64,000 bases of DNA from Arthrobacter sp. efr-133-TYG-118 (GTDB taxonomy: Bacteria; Actinomycetota; Actinomycetes; Actinomycetales; Micrococcaceae): assembly GCF_030209755.1 (NCBI RefSeq), contig NZ_JARVRH010000005.1:62001-126000 (forward strand). The letters run 5' to 3'. The translations under genes and the position numbers were made by a program. Shown here piece after piece: positions 44,547 to 52,689 of this stretch; the stretch's first letter is position 1, and the number at the start of each line of letters is the position of its first letter. Below the pieces are notes generated by a model. That model searched no databases. It saw nothing but the letters and a program-made list of their open reading frames with translations, and was not told the origin of the DNA.

Positions 44547-45530
44547 GTGCAGTACACCACCGTAGGCAGGACCGGAGTGCGGGTTTCCCCGTTGTGCTTC
44601 GGGACAATGTCGTTCGGCTCCGAAGCCGACGAGCAGGCTTCAGCGGACATGTTCCACCGGGCCCGCGAGAAAGGCATCAACTTCTTCGACACCGCCGATG
44701 TTTACGGCGGCGGCCGCTCGGAGGAGATCCTGGGCAAGCTCGTCTCGGACAGCCGGGACGAGGTCGTCATTGCCTCCAAAGTGTTCTACCCCACCGGCGC
44801 GGACATCAACGCCCAGGGCCTGTCCCGCCGCCACATCGTGCGCGCGGTCGAGGCGACCTTGAAGCGCTTGGGGACGGACTGGATCGACTTCTATTTTGTC
44901 CACGCCTTCGATGAGCACACACCCATCGAGGAGTCGTTGCGCGCACTTGACGATCTGCAGCGGCAGGGGAAAATCCTCTACCCTGCCGTCAGCAACTGGG
45001 CGGCATGGCAGATCGCGACGGCCCAGGGCATCTCCGCGAAGGAAGGGCTCGCCCGGTTTGAACTGATCGAACCCATGTACAACCTGGTCAAGCGACAGGC
45101 AGAGGTGGAGATTCTTCCGTTGGCCCAGGCGGAGAATATGGGCGTCATCACGTACAGCCCGCTCGGAGCGGGGTTGCTGACCGGCAAATATGGCGCCGGC
45201 AAACGTCCCGAAAGCGGCAGGCTCGTCGAAAATGCCCGCTACGCAGACCGATACGGCGTCGAGAGCGACCTGACAACAGCCGATCGGTTTACCGCATTCG
45301 CGCGGGAATCCGGCATCAAGCCCGCGACACTCGCCGTGGCGTGGGCAATGTCGCATCCGGCTGTCACTGCGCCGATCACCGGCGCACGGAACCTCGAACA
45401 GCTCGAGGAGTCCCTGGCTGCACTGGACGTCGGGATGACGGCGGAACTTCGCGACAGGATCTCGGCCCTCTCGCCAACCCCGGCCCCGGCAACGGACCGG
45501 ACCGAGGTTCTCAAGCCGAACTGGACCTGA
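44547..45530 (+). CDS. Aldo/keto reductase
   Basis: 327 residues from GTG 44547 (GGGAAGGGAAA upstream). The tetrad is present: FDTADVYGGG gives Asp and Tyr, VIASKVF gives Lys, and DFYFVHAFDEHTP gives His. The C-terminal GARNLEQLEES segment is the NADP-binding motif of AKR7/AKR11/AKR13-like proteins. In an operon with the alcohol dehydrogenase. Substrate unknown. Confidence 0.92.
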   Translation: MQYTTVGRTGVRVSPLCFGTMSFGSEADEQASADMFHRAREKGINFFDTADVYGGGRSEEILGKLVSDSRDEVVIASKVFYPTGADINAQGLSRRHIVRAVEATLKRLGTDWIDFYFVHAFDEHTPIEESLRALDDLQRQGKILYPAVSNWAAWQIATAQGISAKEGLARFELIEPMYNLVKRQAEVEILPLAQAENMGVITYSPLGAGLLTGKYGAGKRPESGRLVENARYADRYGVESDLTTADRFTAFARESGIKPATLAVAWAMSHPAVTAPITGARNLEQLEESLAALDVGMTAELRDRISALSPTPAPATDRTEVLKPNWT

Positions 45531-45676
45531 TCCGTCCCATCGGAAAAGTCCCTGCGGGGCGCGTGCACCGCCTCTCTCGCCGCGGGCTTGCGCTTCGTGG
45601 GGCTTTCTGCTGTCGGGGAGTGTCGCTTGGCCACGGGAGTCCGCAGCAACGATGATGTCCCCATGAAGGCAATCCG

Positions 45677-46273
45677 ATGAACAAGAACCGGCTCGAGGCA
45701 TTCAGTGACGGCGTCCTCGCCATTGTCATCACCATTATGGTGCTTGAGCTGCGCGTGCCCGCGGAACCGAGCTGGCATGCCTTGCTCAGCGTCTTTCCCA
45801 CGTTCCTCAGCTACTTGCTGAGCTTCGTCTACGTGGGGATCTACTGGAACAACCACCACCATATGATCCATCTGGCGGATCGGGTCAACGGCAGAATACT
45901 GTGGGCGAACCTGCACCTGTTGTTCTGGATATCCCTCTTCCCGTTCAGCACGCGCTGGATGGATGAGTCGGGCTTCGCCGAGGTCCCGGTGCTGGCTTAC
46001 GGGTTCAACCTGCTCTGCGCCGCGATTGCGTACTTCGTCCTGCAGCAGTCGTTGATCCGGCACCAGGGGCGCCAGGGTGCACTCGCTCAAGCGATTGGCC
46101 GGGACTGGAAGGGGAAGACGTCGCCGCTCATCTATCTGGCCGGTCTGGGCCTCTGCCTTCTGCATCCTTTGCTCGGTGTCGCAGCCTACACAGTCGTGGC
46201 ACTCATCTGGCTGGTTCCGGACCGTCGCGTTGAACACTTTGTCACCCGCGCGCACCAGGACCGGGCAGAGTAG
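45677..46273 (+). CDS. TMEM175-type potassium channel (DUF1211)
   Basis: 198 residues, about six membrane segments. The family signature is visible at the start: RLEAFSDGVLAIVITIMVLEL (the RxxxFSD motif), which lines the pore of bacterial and human TMEM175 channels. YWNNHHHMIHL and LFWISLFPFSTRW are also typical. Bacterial members form K+ selective tetramers with one 6-TM repeat, in agreement with this length. No regulatory partner is adjacent. Confidence 0.88.
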   Translation: MNKNRLEAFSDGVLAIVITIMVLELRVPAEPSWHALLSVFPTFLSYLLSFVYVGIYWNNHHHMIHLADRVNGRILWANLHLLFWISLFPFSTRWMDESGFAEVPVLAYGFNLLCAAIAYFVLQQSLIRHQGRQGALAQAIGRDWKGKTSPLIYLAGLGLCLLHPLLGVAAYTVVALIWLVPDRRVEHFVTRAHQDRAE

Positions 46274-46277
46274 CTCT

Positions 46278-46796
46278 TCAGACCCGGCGTGAGCGCCGTT
46301 CAAGCAGGAGCGTGTCCCGCCATTGGCCGGCAAGGGGCCCGGCACTCATGCGCGCGATGCGTTCACGCCGGCCGACGATGGAGAAGCCATTGGCCTGGTG
46401 AAGGCGGATGCTGGCCTGGTTTTCGGGGAAAATACTGGACTGGATAGTCCAGATGCCATGCTCTTCGGTCGACGCAGCCAGCGCTTTCAGCAGCAGGCTT
46501 CCGACGCCCCGTCCGCGGGCAGAACCGGCGACATAGACGGAGTGTTCGACGACGCCGGCATAGGCTGGGCGCGCGGACACGGGGGAAACGGCTGTCCATC
46601 CCAACACGCGGCCGGATACGTCGGCAACGAAGCGGTGCTCAGGAAGGCGGCTTGTATTGAATTGTTCCCAGTCCGGGGCTGCCGCTTCAAAGGTTGCTTG
46701 CCCGGTCTCGATACCCTCGGTGAAAATCGCACGGACCTCGGGCCAATCCTCGGGACTCATGGGCCGGATCAGGACGGCTCTGGCTTCGCTGGACAT
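46278..46796 (-). CDS. GNAT acetyltransferase, phosphinothricin-acetyltransferase-like
   Basis: 172 residues. VYVAGSARGRGVGSLLLKAL is motif A and ENQASIRLHQANGFSIVGRRER motif B; IRPMSPEDWPEVRAIFTEGI and TGQATFEAAAPDWEQF at the start match the Pat/YncA group that acetylates methionine derivatives or phosphinothricin. CATAAT lies 6 nt before the ATG, suggesting a leaderless message. It is divergent from the thioredoxin-reductase-like gene. Confidence 0.85.
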   Translation of the reverse strand: MSSEARAVLIRPMSPEDWPEVRAIFTEGIETGQATFEAAAPDWEQFNTSRLPEHRFVADVSGRVLGWTAVSPVSARPAYAGVVEHSVYVAGSARGRGVGSLLLKALAASTEEHGIWTIQSSIFPENQASIRLHQANGFSIVGRRERIARMSAGPLAGQWRDTLLLERRSRRV

Positions 46797-46802
46797 TCAC
46801 CC

Positions 46803-46808
46803 ATTATG
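46803..46808 (-). promoter_or_regulatory. -10 hexamer of a leaderless promoter (GNAT gene)
   Basis: CATAAT on the minus strand lies exactly 6 nt before ATG 46796. Confidence 0.45.
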
Positions 46809-46862
46809 CACTCGGATTGTCGAGCCCTTGATTGAAGTCCTCGTCCTTGTTGCACTTGTCCC

Positions 46863-47840
46863 ATGAGCAAAGAACAGCTGATCATCGTCGGATCCGGCCC
46901 TGCCGGCTACACCGCGGCAATCTATGCCGCCCGGGCGGGCCTGAGCCCCCTCGTCCTTGCCGGATCGGTCACCGCCGGCGGCGCGTTGATGAACACCACG
47001 GAGGTGGAGAACTTCCCCGGCTTCCCCGCTGGAATCCAGGGTCCCGAGCTCATGGATGGCCTGCAGGAGCAGGCCGGGCGCTTCGGCGCCAAGATAGCGT
47101 TCGACGACGTCACTGAAGTCCATCTGCGTGGCCACCTCAAGCGCGTGGTCACCGGCTCGGGTGACACCCACGAAGCACGGGCCGTGATCCTTGCGACCGG
47201 TTCCGCCTACAAGGAACTCGGCCTGCCCGAAGAGAAGAGGCTGAGCGGACACGGCGTTTCGTGGTGCGCCACGTGCGATGGCTTCTTCTTCCGCGAACAG
47301 GAAATCATCGTGGTGGGTGGCGGTGATTCGGCCATGGAAGAAGCGATGTTCCTGACCCGGTTCGCGAAGACCGTGACCGTCGTCGTCCGCAGGGAAGAGC
47401 TCCGGGCCTCCCGGATCATGGCCCAGCGGGCCAAGGACAATCCGAAAATCCGCTTCGCCTGGAACTCGGCCATCACCGCAATCCACGGCGACACCAAGGT
47501 CACCGGGGTAACCCTGGCTGACGCACGTTCCGGTGAATTGCGCGAACATGCGGCTACGGGCATATTCGTGGCCATTGGACATGTCCCTCGGACGGACCTT
47601 GTTGCGGGACAGGTGGAGCTCGACGCCGAGGGTTACATCAAGGTCGACTCCCCCACGACAGTTACCAATCTGTCTGGCGTCTTCGCTTGCGGTGACGCCG
47701 TGGACCACCGCTACCGCCAAGCCATTACGGCCGCCGGCACGGGTTGCGCCGCAGCCTTGGACGCCGAACGATACCTCGCCGCACTCGACGACGCGGACAG
47801 CATCGCGACGGCGCTGGTGGAAGAACCCACCCACGCCTGA
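46863..47840 (+). CDS. Thioredoxin reductase-like flavoprotein
   Basis: 325 residues. FAD motif [20 protein letters not shown], redox CATCDGF (CxxC) near residue 135, NADPH motif [12 protein letters not shown], and the final [21 protein letters not shown]. It fits TrxB in length and order, but no thioredoxin gene is next to it, so a paralogous role (for example reducing another disulphide protein) is possible. The mycoredoxin gene lies 4.6 kb downstream and is not linked. Confidence 0.9.
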   Translation: MSKEQLIIVGSGPAGYTAAIYAARAGLSPLVLAGSVTAGGALMNTTEVENFPGFPAGIQGPELMDGLQEQAGRFGAKIAFDDVTEVHLRGHLKRVVTGSGDTHEARAVILATGSAYKELGLPEEKRLSGHGVSWCATCDGFFFREQEIIVVGGGDSAMEEAMFLTRFAKTVTVVVRREELRASRIMAQRAKDNPKIRFAWNSAITAIHGDTKVTGVTLADARSGELREHAATGIFVAIGHVPRTDLVAGQVELDAEGYIKVDSPTTVTNLSGVFACGDAVDHRYRQAITAAGTGCAAALDAERYLAALDDADSIATALVEEPTHA

Positions 47841-47877
47841 ACCCACGACATATCAAGCCGCACCTAAAAACGACTTT

Positions 47878-47891
47878 TCGGCATGCCTAAC
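47878..47891. promoter_or_regulatory. DtxR/MntR-type box upstream of mntH
   Basis: TTCGGCATGCCTAA is a near-perfect palindrome (12 of 14 symmetric) with the core shared by DtxR-family metal regulators. It lies about 46 bp before the mntH ATG. Confidence 0.55.
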
Positions 47892-47937
47892 TTAACGGTA
47901 TCCTCATCATGTCCGTATCCCCGATGTTGAGGAAACC

Positions 47938-49188
47938 ATGGCCGCCACTATTGCGGAGCAGCGCCCAGGCAAGACCCGATGGAGGTCCCGGCTCCTGTTG
48001 TTGGGGCCGGCTTTCGTTGCTGCGATCGCATACGTGGATCCGGGAAACGTCGCGGCAAACCTCACTGCCGGAGCGAATTACGGCTACCTGCTCGTGTGGG
48101 TCCTGGTAGCGGCAAACGTCATGGCTGTCCTGGTGCAGTACCAGTCGGCGAAACTCGGCTTGGCCACCGGCCACAGCCTGCCGGAACTCCTGGGCAAACG
48201 GTTGGGAACCCACCGGCGCAGACTCTTCTGGGTCCAGGCGGAGGTGGTTGCCGGGGCTACCGACATGGCCGAAGTCATCGGCGGAGCGGTAGCCCTCAAC
48301 CTTCTCTTCGGACTGCCGCTTCTCATGGGCGGAATCATCATCGGCGTGGCATCCATGTTGCTCCTGGCGCTCCAGTCGTCACGGGGCCAGAAATCCTTTG
48401 AGTACGCCATCATGATGCTCCTGGCCGTCATCGCCGTCGGTTTCGTCTCGGGGCTCTTCGTCAATCCCCCCGAGACCGGTGGAGTATTGGCTGGCTTGGT
48501 GCCACGGTTCGAAGGCACGGACACTGTCCTCCTCGCTGCGAGCATGCTCGGTGCCACCGTCATGCCGCATGCCATCTACCTGCATTCGGCCCTGGCCCGT
48601 GACCGGCATGGGTTCTCGCAAGATCCCGCCGTACGGACGAGGCTCATCAAGGCCACCCGCCTGGACGTCGTGGGGGCGTTGATGCTGGCCGGAGTCGTGA
48701 ACATCGCCATGCTCCTTTTAGCGGCATCCAGCTTGCGGGGAGTAGAGGGAACCGACACCATCGCCGGGGCCCATGCCGCCGTTACATCGGCCCTTGGTCC
48801 GATCATCGGAGTGGCTTTCGGCGTCGGATTGCTCGCCTCGGGCCTCGCTTCAACGTCCGTCGGATGCTACGCCGGCGCAACGGTCATGGGCGGACTCCTC
48901 AAGATCCGGGTGCCGTTGCTGCTTCGCCGAGTGGTCACCCTGATCCCGGCCTTGGTCATTCTCGGCGCGGGCATAGAACCCACCCTGGCGCTCGTGCTGA
49001 GCCAAGTCCTGCTGAGCTTCGGCATACCTTTCGCTTTGATTCCGCTGATCCGGCTCACCGGCAAGCGCGAGGTCATGGGCATCCACACGGATTCCACGGC
49101 ATTGAAGATTGCGGGGTGGACCAGCGCCGCCCTCATCGTGGGCCTCAACTGCGTCCTCATCGTCCTGACAGTCACGGGGAAGTCCTAG
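47938..49188 (+). CDS. mntH: Nramp family manganese transporter
   Basis: 416 residues, eleven membrane segments. The metal site is intact: DPGNVAANLTAGANYGY in helix 1 (Asp, Asn) and ATVMPHAIYLHSAL in helix 6 (Met, His). Imports Mn2+ (or Fe2+) with protons. GAGGAAACC precedes the ATG. The DtxR-type palindrome upstream suggests repression when manganese is plentiful, opposite to the probable terC riboswitch. An APC permease starts 5 bp after its stop. Confidence 0.93.
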   Translation: MAATIAEQRPGKTRWRSRLLLLGPAFVAAIAYVDPGNVAANLTAGANYGYLLVWVLVAANVMAVLVQYQSAKLGLATGHSLPELLGKRLGTHRRRLFWVQAEVVAGATDMAEVIGGAVALNLLFGLPLLMGGIIIGVASMLLLALQSSRGQKSFEYAIMMLLAVIAVGFVSGLFVNPPETGGVLAGLVPRFEGTDTVLLAASMLGATVMPHAIYLHSALARDRHGFSQDPAVRTRLIKATRLDVVGALMLAGVVNIAMLLLAASSLRGVEGTDTIAGAHAAVTSALGPIIGVAFGVGLLASGLASTSVGCYAGATVMGGLLKIRVPLLLRRVVTLIPALVILGAGIEPTLALVLSQVLLSFGIPFALIPLIRLTGKREVMGIHTDSTALKIAGWTSAALIVGLNCVLIVLTVTGKS

Positions 49189-49192
49189 GCTC

Positions 49193-50440
49193 ATGAGCAA
49201 CCCCCAGGCCCTGGCCCGGCGGCTGGGCACCTTTGACGCGGTCGTCATCGGATTGGGCTCGATGATCGGCGCCGGTGTTTTCGCGGCCTTCACCCCGGCC
49301 GCTGCCGCCGCAGGATCAGGGCTGCTGATTGGACTCGTCGTCGCAGCAGTCGTGGCATTCTGCAACGCGACGTCCTCCGCCCAGCTCGCCGCCGCATATC
49401 CCACGTCGGGCGGAACGTACATTTACGGTCGTGAGCGACTGGGACCGTGGTCCGGATACCTGGCCGGCTGGGGATTCGTCATCGGCAAGACCGCCAGCGC
49501 GGCAGCGATGGCCATGACATTCGCTGCCTATGCAGCCCCTCCGGGGTGGGAACGTCCCGTGGCGATCGCCGCCGTCGTCGTCCTCGCCGTCGTGAACTAT
49601 CACGGGGTGACCCGCACGGCCGGCCTCACACGTCTTCTGGTTCTCGCAGTGCTGGCGGCCCTCGCCGTTGGAGTGGCAGCCTGCTGGGGCGGTTCTGCTC
49701 CCTCCCCGGCCAACATTCCCGGGGATGGACTGCTTGCACACGGCTGGTACGGAATCCTCCAATCCGCCGGGTTGTTGTTCTTCGCCTTCGCCGGCTATGC
49801 GAGGATCGCGACCATGGGAGAGGAAGTCCGCAACCCCCGGCGCGCCATCCCGCGTGCCATCGGAATCGCGTTGGGCGTCGCCGTCGTCCTCTACGCCGTC
49901 ATTGCGGTGACCCTTCTCGCCGCGCTCGGCCCGGACGGCGTGGCCGGCACCTCGACGCCGCTCGCTGCCGCGGTCGGGGCCGGGACCTTCTCCTGGGCCG
50001 TTCCGGTGGTCCGTGTTGGAGCCGCGGTCGCTTCCCTCGGTGCCCTGCTGGCGCTCATCGCCGGCCTGGGTCGGACCACCCTGGCAATGGCCAGGCACCA
50101 TGACCTGCCGCACTGGCTCGCCGCCATCCACACCCGGTACCGTGTCCCGCACCGGGCCGAAGTCACCCTCGCCGTCGTGATCTGCGTGATCGTCGCGGTC
50201 GCGGACTTGCGCGGCGCGATCGGCTTCTCCTCGTTCGGCGTGCTGATCTATTATTTGGTCGCCAATATTGCGGCGTTCACCCAGCCGGCCGAAGACCGCC
50301 GATACCCCAAAGCGCTCCACGTGTTCGGGGCACTGGCTTGCGTGATCCTCGTCGCCACGCTTCCGCCGCTATCGGCGGTCTTGGGCGTGATCATGTTCGC
50401 AGCAGGCATCATCCTGCGCGTCATCAGGCTCAAGCGATAG
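49193..50440 (+). CDS. APC family amino acid permease
   Basis: 415 residues, about twelve membrane segments. TFDAVVIGLGSMIGAGVFAAF is the first helix with the GSxIGxG motif, and FFAFAGYARIATMGEEVRNP is the typical helix 6 region. It imports or exchanges an amino acid that cannot be specified. It starts 5 bp after mntH on the same strand, and its end overlaps the convergent MFS gene by 11 bp. Confidence 0.88.
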   Translation: MSNPQALARRLGTFDAVVIGLGSMIGAGVFAAFTPAAAAAGSGLLIGLVVAAVVAFCNATSSAQLAAAYPTSGGTYIYGRERLGPWSGYLAGWGFVIGKTASAAAMAMTFAAYAAPPGWERPVAIAAVVVLAVVNYHGVTRTAGLTRLLVLAVLAALAVGVAACWGGSAPSPANIPGDGLLAHGWYGILQSAGLLFFAFAGYARIATMGEEVRNPRRAIPRAIGIALGVAVVLYAVIAVTLLAALGPDGVAGTSTPLAAAVGAGTFSWAVPVVRVGAAVASLGALLALIAGLGRTTLAMARHHDLPHWLAAIHTRYRVPHRAEVTLAVVICVIVAVADLRGAIGFSSFGVLIYYLVANIAAFTQPAEDRRYPKALHVFGALACVILVATLPPLSAVLGVIMFAAGIILRVIRLKR

Positions 50441-51650
50441 CGTCAAGGGCCGGCGCAGAGGCGGCAGGCCGTTTCTTCGACGGCATTCGCCGCGGCGGCC
50501 GCCCGGCCAGCACGATGACAAGCAGCGCCAGGACAGTGAGGACTGCGCAAGCCGCGAAGACGCCCTGGTAGCCGAGGGCCGTCGTCGATCCCACAGCGAT
50601 GATGGGGCCCGAAACGATAGCTCCGACTCGCCTGGTGTTGGTGTAGAGCCCGGAGGCCAGGCCGGGACGGGGAATCAGCCGTTGGAACAACGTCAGCCCC
50701 ACACCCGCCACAATCCCGAAGAACCAGGCATTCAGGACTTGGAGCGCAATCAGGGTGGCCGGGTTGGAGACAAACGCCATGGCCGCGTAGTAGGCGATTC
50801 CGGCCACGCATCCGGAGGCAATGAGGCCCCGGCTGGAGTAGCGGCGCGCCAGGCGCCCGATCAGGAAGAGGGCAGGGATCTCAAGCGCGGCCGACACGCC
50901 GAGGGCGATGCCCGCCCAGATGACGTCCACGCCGAGCCCATGGGTCACGAACAGGCCCATGATGGACACTGCGGCGCTGTTGGTGGCCTGCAGGGCGATA
51001 AAGCCGAAGACGACGGCGGCGACCCCCATTTTCGAGAAAGGGTGCCCGTCCTCTTCGCCCTGGGCCTTGGGGTGATCTTCGATGACAGCCGCACGCCGTC
51101 GGGAAATCATGGCAGCAGTCGTGGCGACATTGAGGACCGCAACCGCTCCGAGGGCGAGGAGGATGGCCCGGTTTCCCAGCGCGCCCATGATGAACGTCGC
51201 CAAGGGCGGCCCCGCCACCCAGGCGAAGGAGACGATCGCGCGCGTGTTCACCACATCAGTCGTTCCGGCACCTGAGTGCCTGAGGTGGGCGAACAAGAGC
51301 GAGCTGCCTACTCCTGCAGGACCGCCAAGGACGATCAAGCCCACGACGGCGAGCGGCAGCGACGTGCTCACCGCCAGGAGGGCGGACAGCGCCAGGGTCA
51401 GGACGCCACAGGCCAGCATGGGCCGCAGGTAGTCATTCGCACGGTCTGCATATGCCGGCACGAGGAGGGAGGCGACGAAGCCGCTGGCGTTGTAGACAGC
51501 GAGGACCCATCCCACCTCGGCCGGGGTGGCGTTGAAGAGGGCCACCAGCAGGAGTGCCAGCGCAGGGTTGAGGAACGCGAACTGGAACCCCCACAACAGC
51601 GCCGCAGAGGGGACGAGCAAACTCTTCATGCTTCCATTGCGGTTATCCAC
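50430..51650 (-). CDS. MFS transporter, sugar-efflux (SET) type
   Basis: 406 residues, twelve membrane segments. VPAYADRANDYLRPML matches the loop 2-3 motif A region, and VNTRAIVSFAWVAGPPLATFIMG plus FQRLIPRPGLASGLYTNTRRVG resemble SetA/B-type sugar efflux proteins. Substrate unknown. TAGGGT lies 7 nt before the GTG chosen (leaderless), and GAGGAC also lies close upstream; ATG 51629 is an alternative. Confidence 0.85.
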   Translation of the reverse strand: MDNRNGSMKSLLVPSAALLWGFQFAFLNPALALLLVALFNATPAEVGWVLAVYNASGFVASLLVPAYADRANDYLRPMLACGVLTLALSALLAVSTSLPLAVVGLIVLGGPAGVGSSLLFAHLRHSGAGTTDVVNTRAIVSFAWVAGPPLATFIMGALGNRAILLALGAVAVLNVATTAAMISRRRAAVIEDHPKAQGEEDGHPFSKMGVAAVVFGFIALQATNSAAVSIMGLFVTHGLGVDVIWAGIALGVSAALEIPALFLIGRLARRYSSRGLIASGCVAGIAYYAAMAFVSNPATLIALQVLNAWFFGIVAGVGLTLFQRLIPRPGLASGLYTNTRRVGAIVSGPIIAVGSTTALGYQGVFAACAVLTVLALLVIVLAGRPPRRMPSKKRPAASAPALDAIA

Positions 51651-51657
51651 GTCCTCA

Positions 51658-51663
51658 ACCCTA
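51658..51663 (-). promoter_or_regulatory. -10 hexamer of a leaderless promoter (MFS gene)
   Basis: TAGGGT on the minus strand lies 7 nt before the GTG at 51650. Confidence 0.4.
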
Positions 51664-51680
51664 AAAGCCTTCCGGGCCGC

Positions 51681-51701
51681 GAGGGAGGCCCTGCCGGTAC
51701 C
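51681..51701. repeat. Second copy of a 21-bp sequence
   Basis: GAGGGAGGCCCTGCCGGTAC plus C is identical to the left arm and loop of the terminator at 43388. The right arm is missing here, so it does not form the same hairpin. Confidence 0.7.
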
Positions 51702-51834
51702 TGTATCAGCACGTCTTCCGGCTGGTCAGGGCTGATTTCGGCCGCAGGCCCGATCAGATCCGGCCGACGGCAAGGCTCTGACAAAACCCGGATCAGGGGT
51801 GGACGGCGGAGGTCGCACAGAGCAGGATTGAGCC

Positions 51835-52224
51835 ATGAGCATCCATGAGGCACTTCTGAAGCAGGCCAGCATCACCGCCACGGAAGCCACGCTCGTGGCG
51901 AAGTTCGAGATCGAGGGCAACATCCCTGGTTCCGGCGCCTTTGTCGTCGGCTTGGTCGCGGCCACTCCTGATTATTCCTCTCAACGAAGACTGGGCATCG
52001 AGTTCATGAACGGGGAGGCGATCGCTTTCTTCTCGTTCAACCATGACCAAAGCGCCGAAGAGAACTACGACCTCAAGGGTGTTGAGCACTCGGGGAACAC
52101 CATTACGGGCCATTTCCCTCTCTCGGCGATCAACGGCCTTGGCAAGGGACACGTGATGACGGCCTTCAGCGAAGCCGACGGCCGCGAGTTCCAATCCGGC
52201 GTCGCCGTCGAAGAGTCGCTCTAG
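51835..52224 (+). CDS. Hypothetical protein, 129 residues
   Basis: Reads MSIHEALLKQASITATEATL and later GIEFMNGEAIAFFSFNHDQS and GHFPLSAINGLGKGHVMTAF. No signal peptide or membrane helix; predicted beta-rich cytoplasmic protein. No family was recognised. Codon use is like its neighbours, and a hairpin follows the stop, so it is very likely a gene. Confidence 0.75.
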   Translation: MSIHEALLKQASITATEATLVAKFEIEGNIPGSGAFVVGLVAATPDYSSQRRLGIEFMNGEAIAFFSFNHDQSAEENYDLKGVEHSGNTITGHFPLSAINGLGKGHVMTAFSEADGREFQSGVAVEESL

Positions 52225-52282
52225 GATCGGCTTCTAACGGTCCTGGGGAACCGCGCGTCGATTTCTATTCTTCGGGCGTGCG

Positions 52283-52305
52283 CGGCGCGATGCGTCGCGC
52301 CGTTT
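52283..52305 (+). terminator. Hairpin terminator
   Basis: CGGCGCGA pairs with TCGCGCCG around TGCG, followed by TTT. It lies about 60 bp after the 129-residue gene. Confidence 0.65.
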
Positions 52306-52325
52306 CTATGTGCGTTTCTATGTGC
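52302..52325. repeat. 12-bp tandem duplication
   Basis: GTTTCTATGTGC occurs twice without a spacer, between the terminator and the palindrome upstream of the mycoredoxin gene. Confidence 0.8.
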
Positions 52326-52328
52326 ACC

Positions 52329-52342
52329 GTGTCATGTGACAC
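52329..52342. promoter_or_regulatory. 14-bp perfect palindrome, candidate operator
   Basis: GTGTCATGTGACAC lies about 75 bp before the mycoredoxin start. Its regulator is unknown. Confidence 0.45.
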
Positions 52343-52417
52343 ATGCGCGCGAAGGAATAGCGACTGCCGGGTTACCGTTGACGCGAGTAGTTCGTAACAA
52401 AGACGACAGGAGAATCC

Positions 52418-52675
52418 GTGGACTTCACCCCCGAATCCGGCACCATCACTATGTTCTCGACCACTTGGTGCGGTTATTGCAACCGCCTCAAGAAGCAGCT
52501 GGACGCCAAGGGCATCGGCTACAACGAGATCAACATCGAACAGGTTGAGGGCACTGCCGAACTCGTCGAGAAGCTGAACGGCGGCAACCAGACCGTCCCC
52601 ACGGTCCTTTTCCCGGACGGCACCGCGGCCACCAACCCTTCCGCTGCCGAGGTCGAAGCGCGCCTCGCCGCCTGA
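52418..52675 (+). CDS. mrx1: Mycoredoxin (glutaredoxin-like)
   Basis: 85 residues. MFSTTWCGYCNRLKKQL holds the CGYC active site characteristic of mycoredoxin-1, and QTVPTVLFPDGTAATNPS gives the cis-proline (TVP). It reduces mixed disulphides between proteins and mycothiol, which marks the host as a mycothiol producer. GTG start with GGAG 5 nt upstream. Confidence 0.88.
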   Translation: MDFTPESGTITMFSTTWCGYCNRLKKQLDAKGIGYNEINIEQVEGTAELVEKLNGGNQTVPTVLFPDGTAATNPSAAEVEARLAA

Positions 52676-52689
52676 CGCCCACGAGGGAG

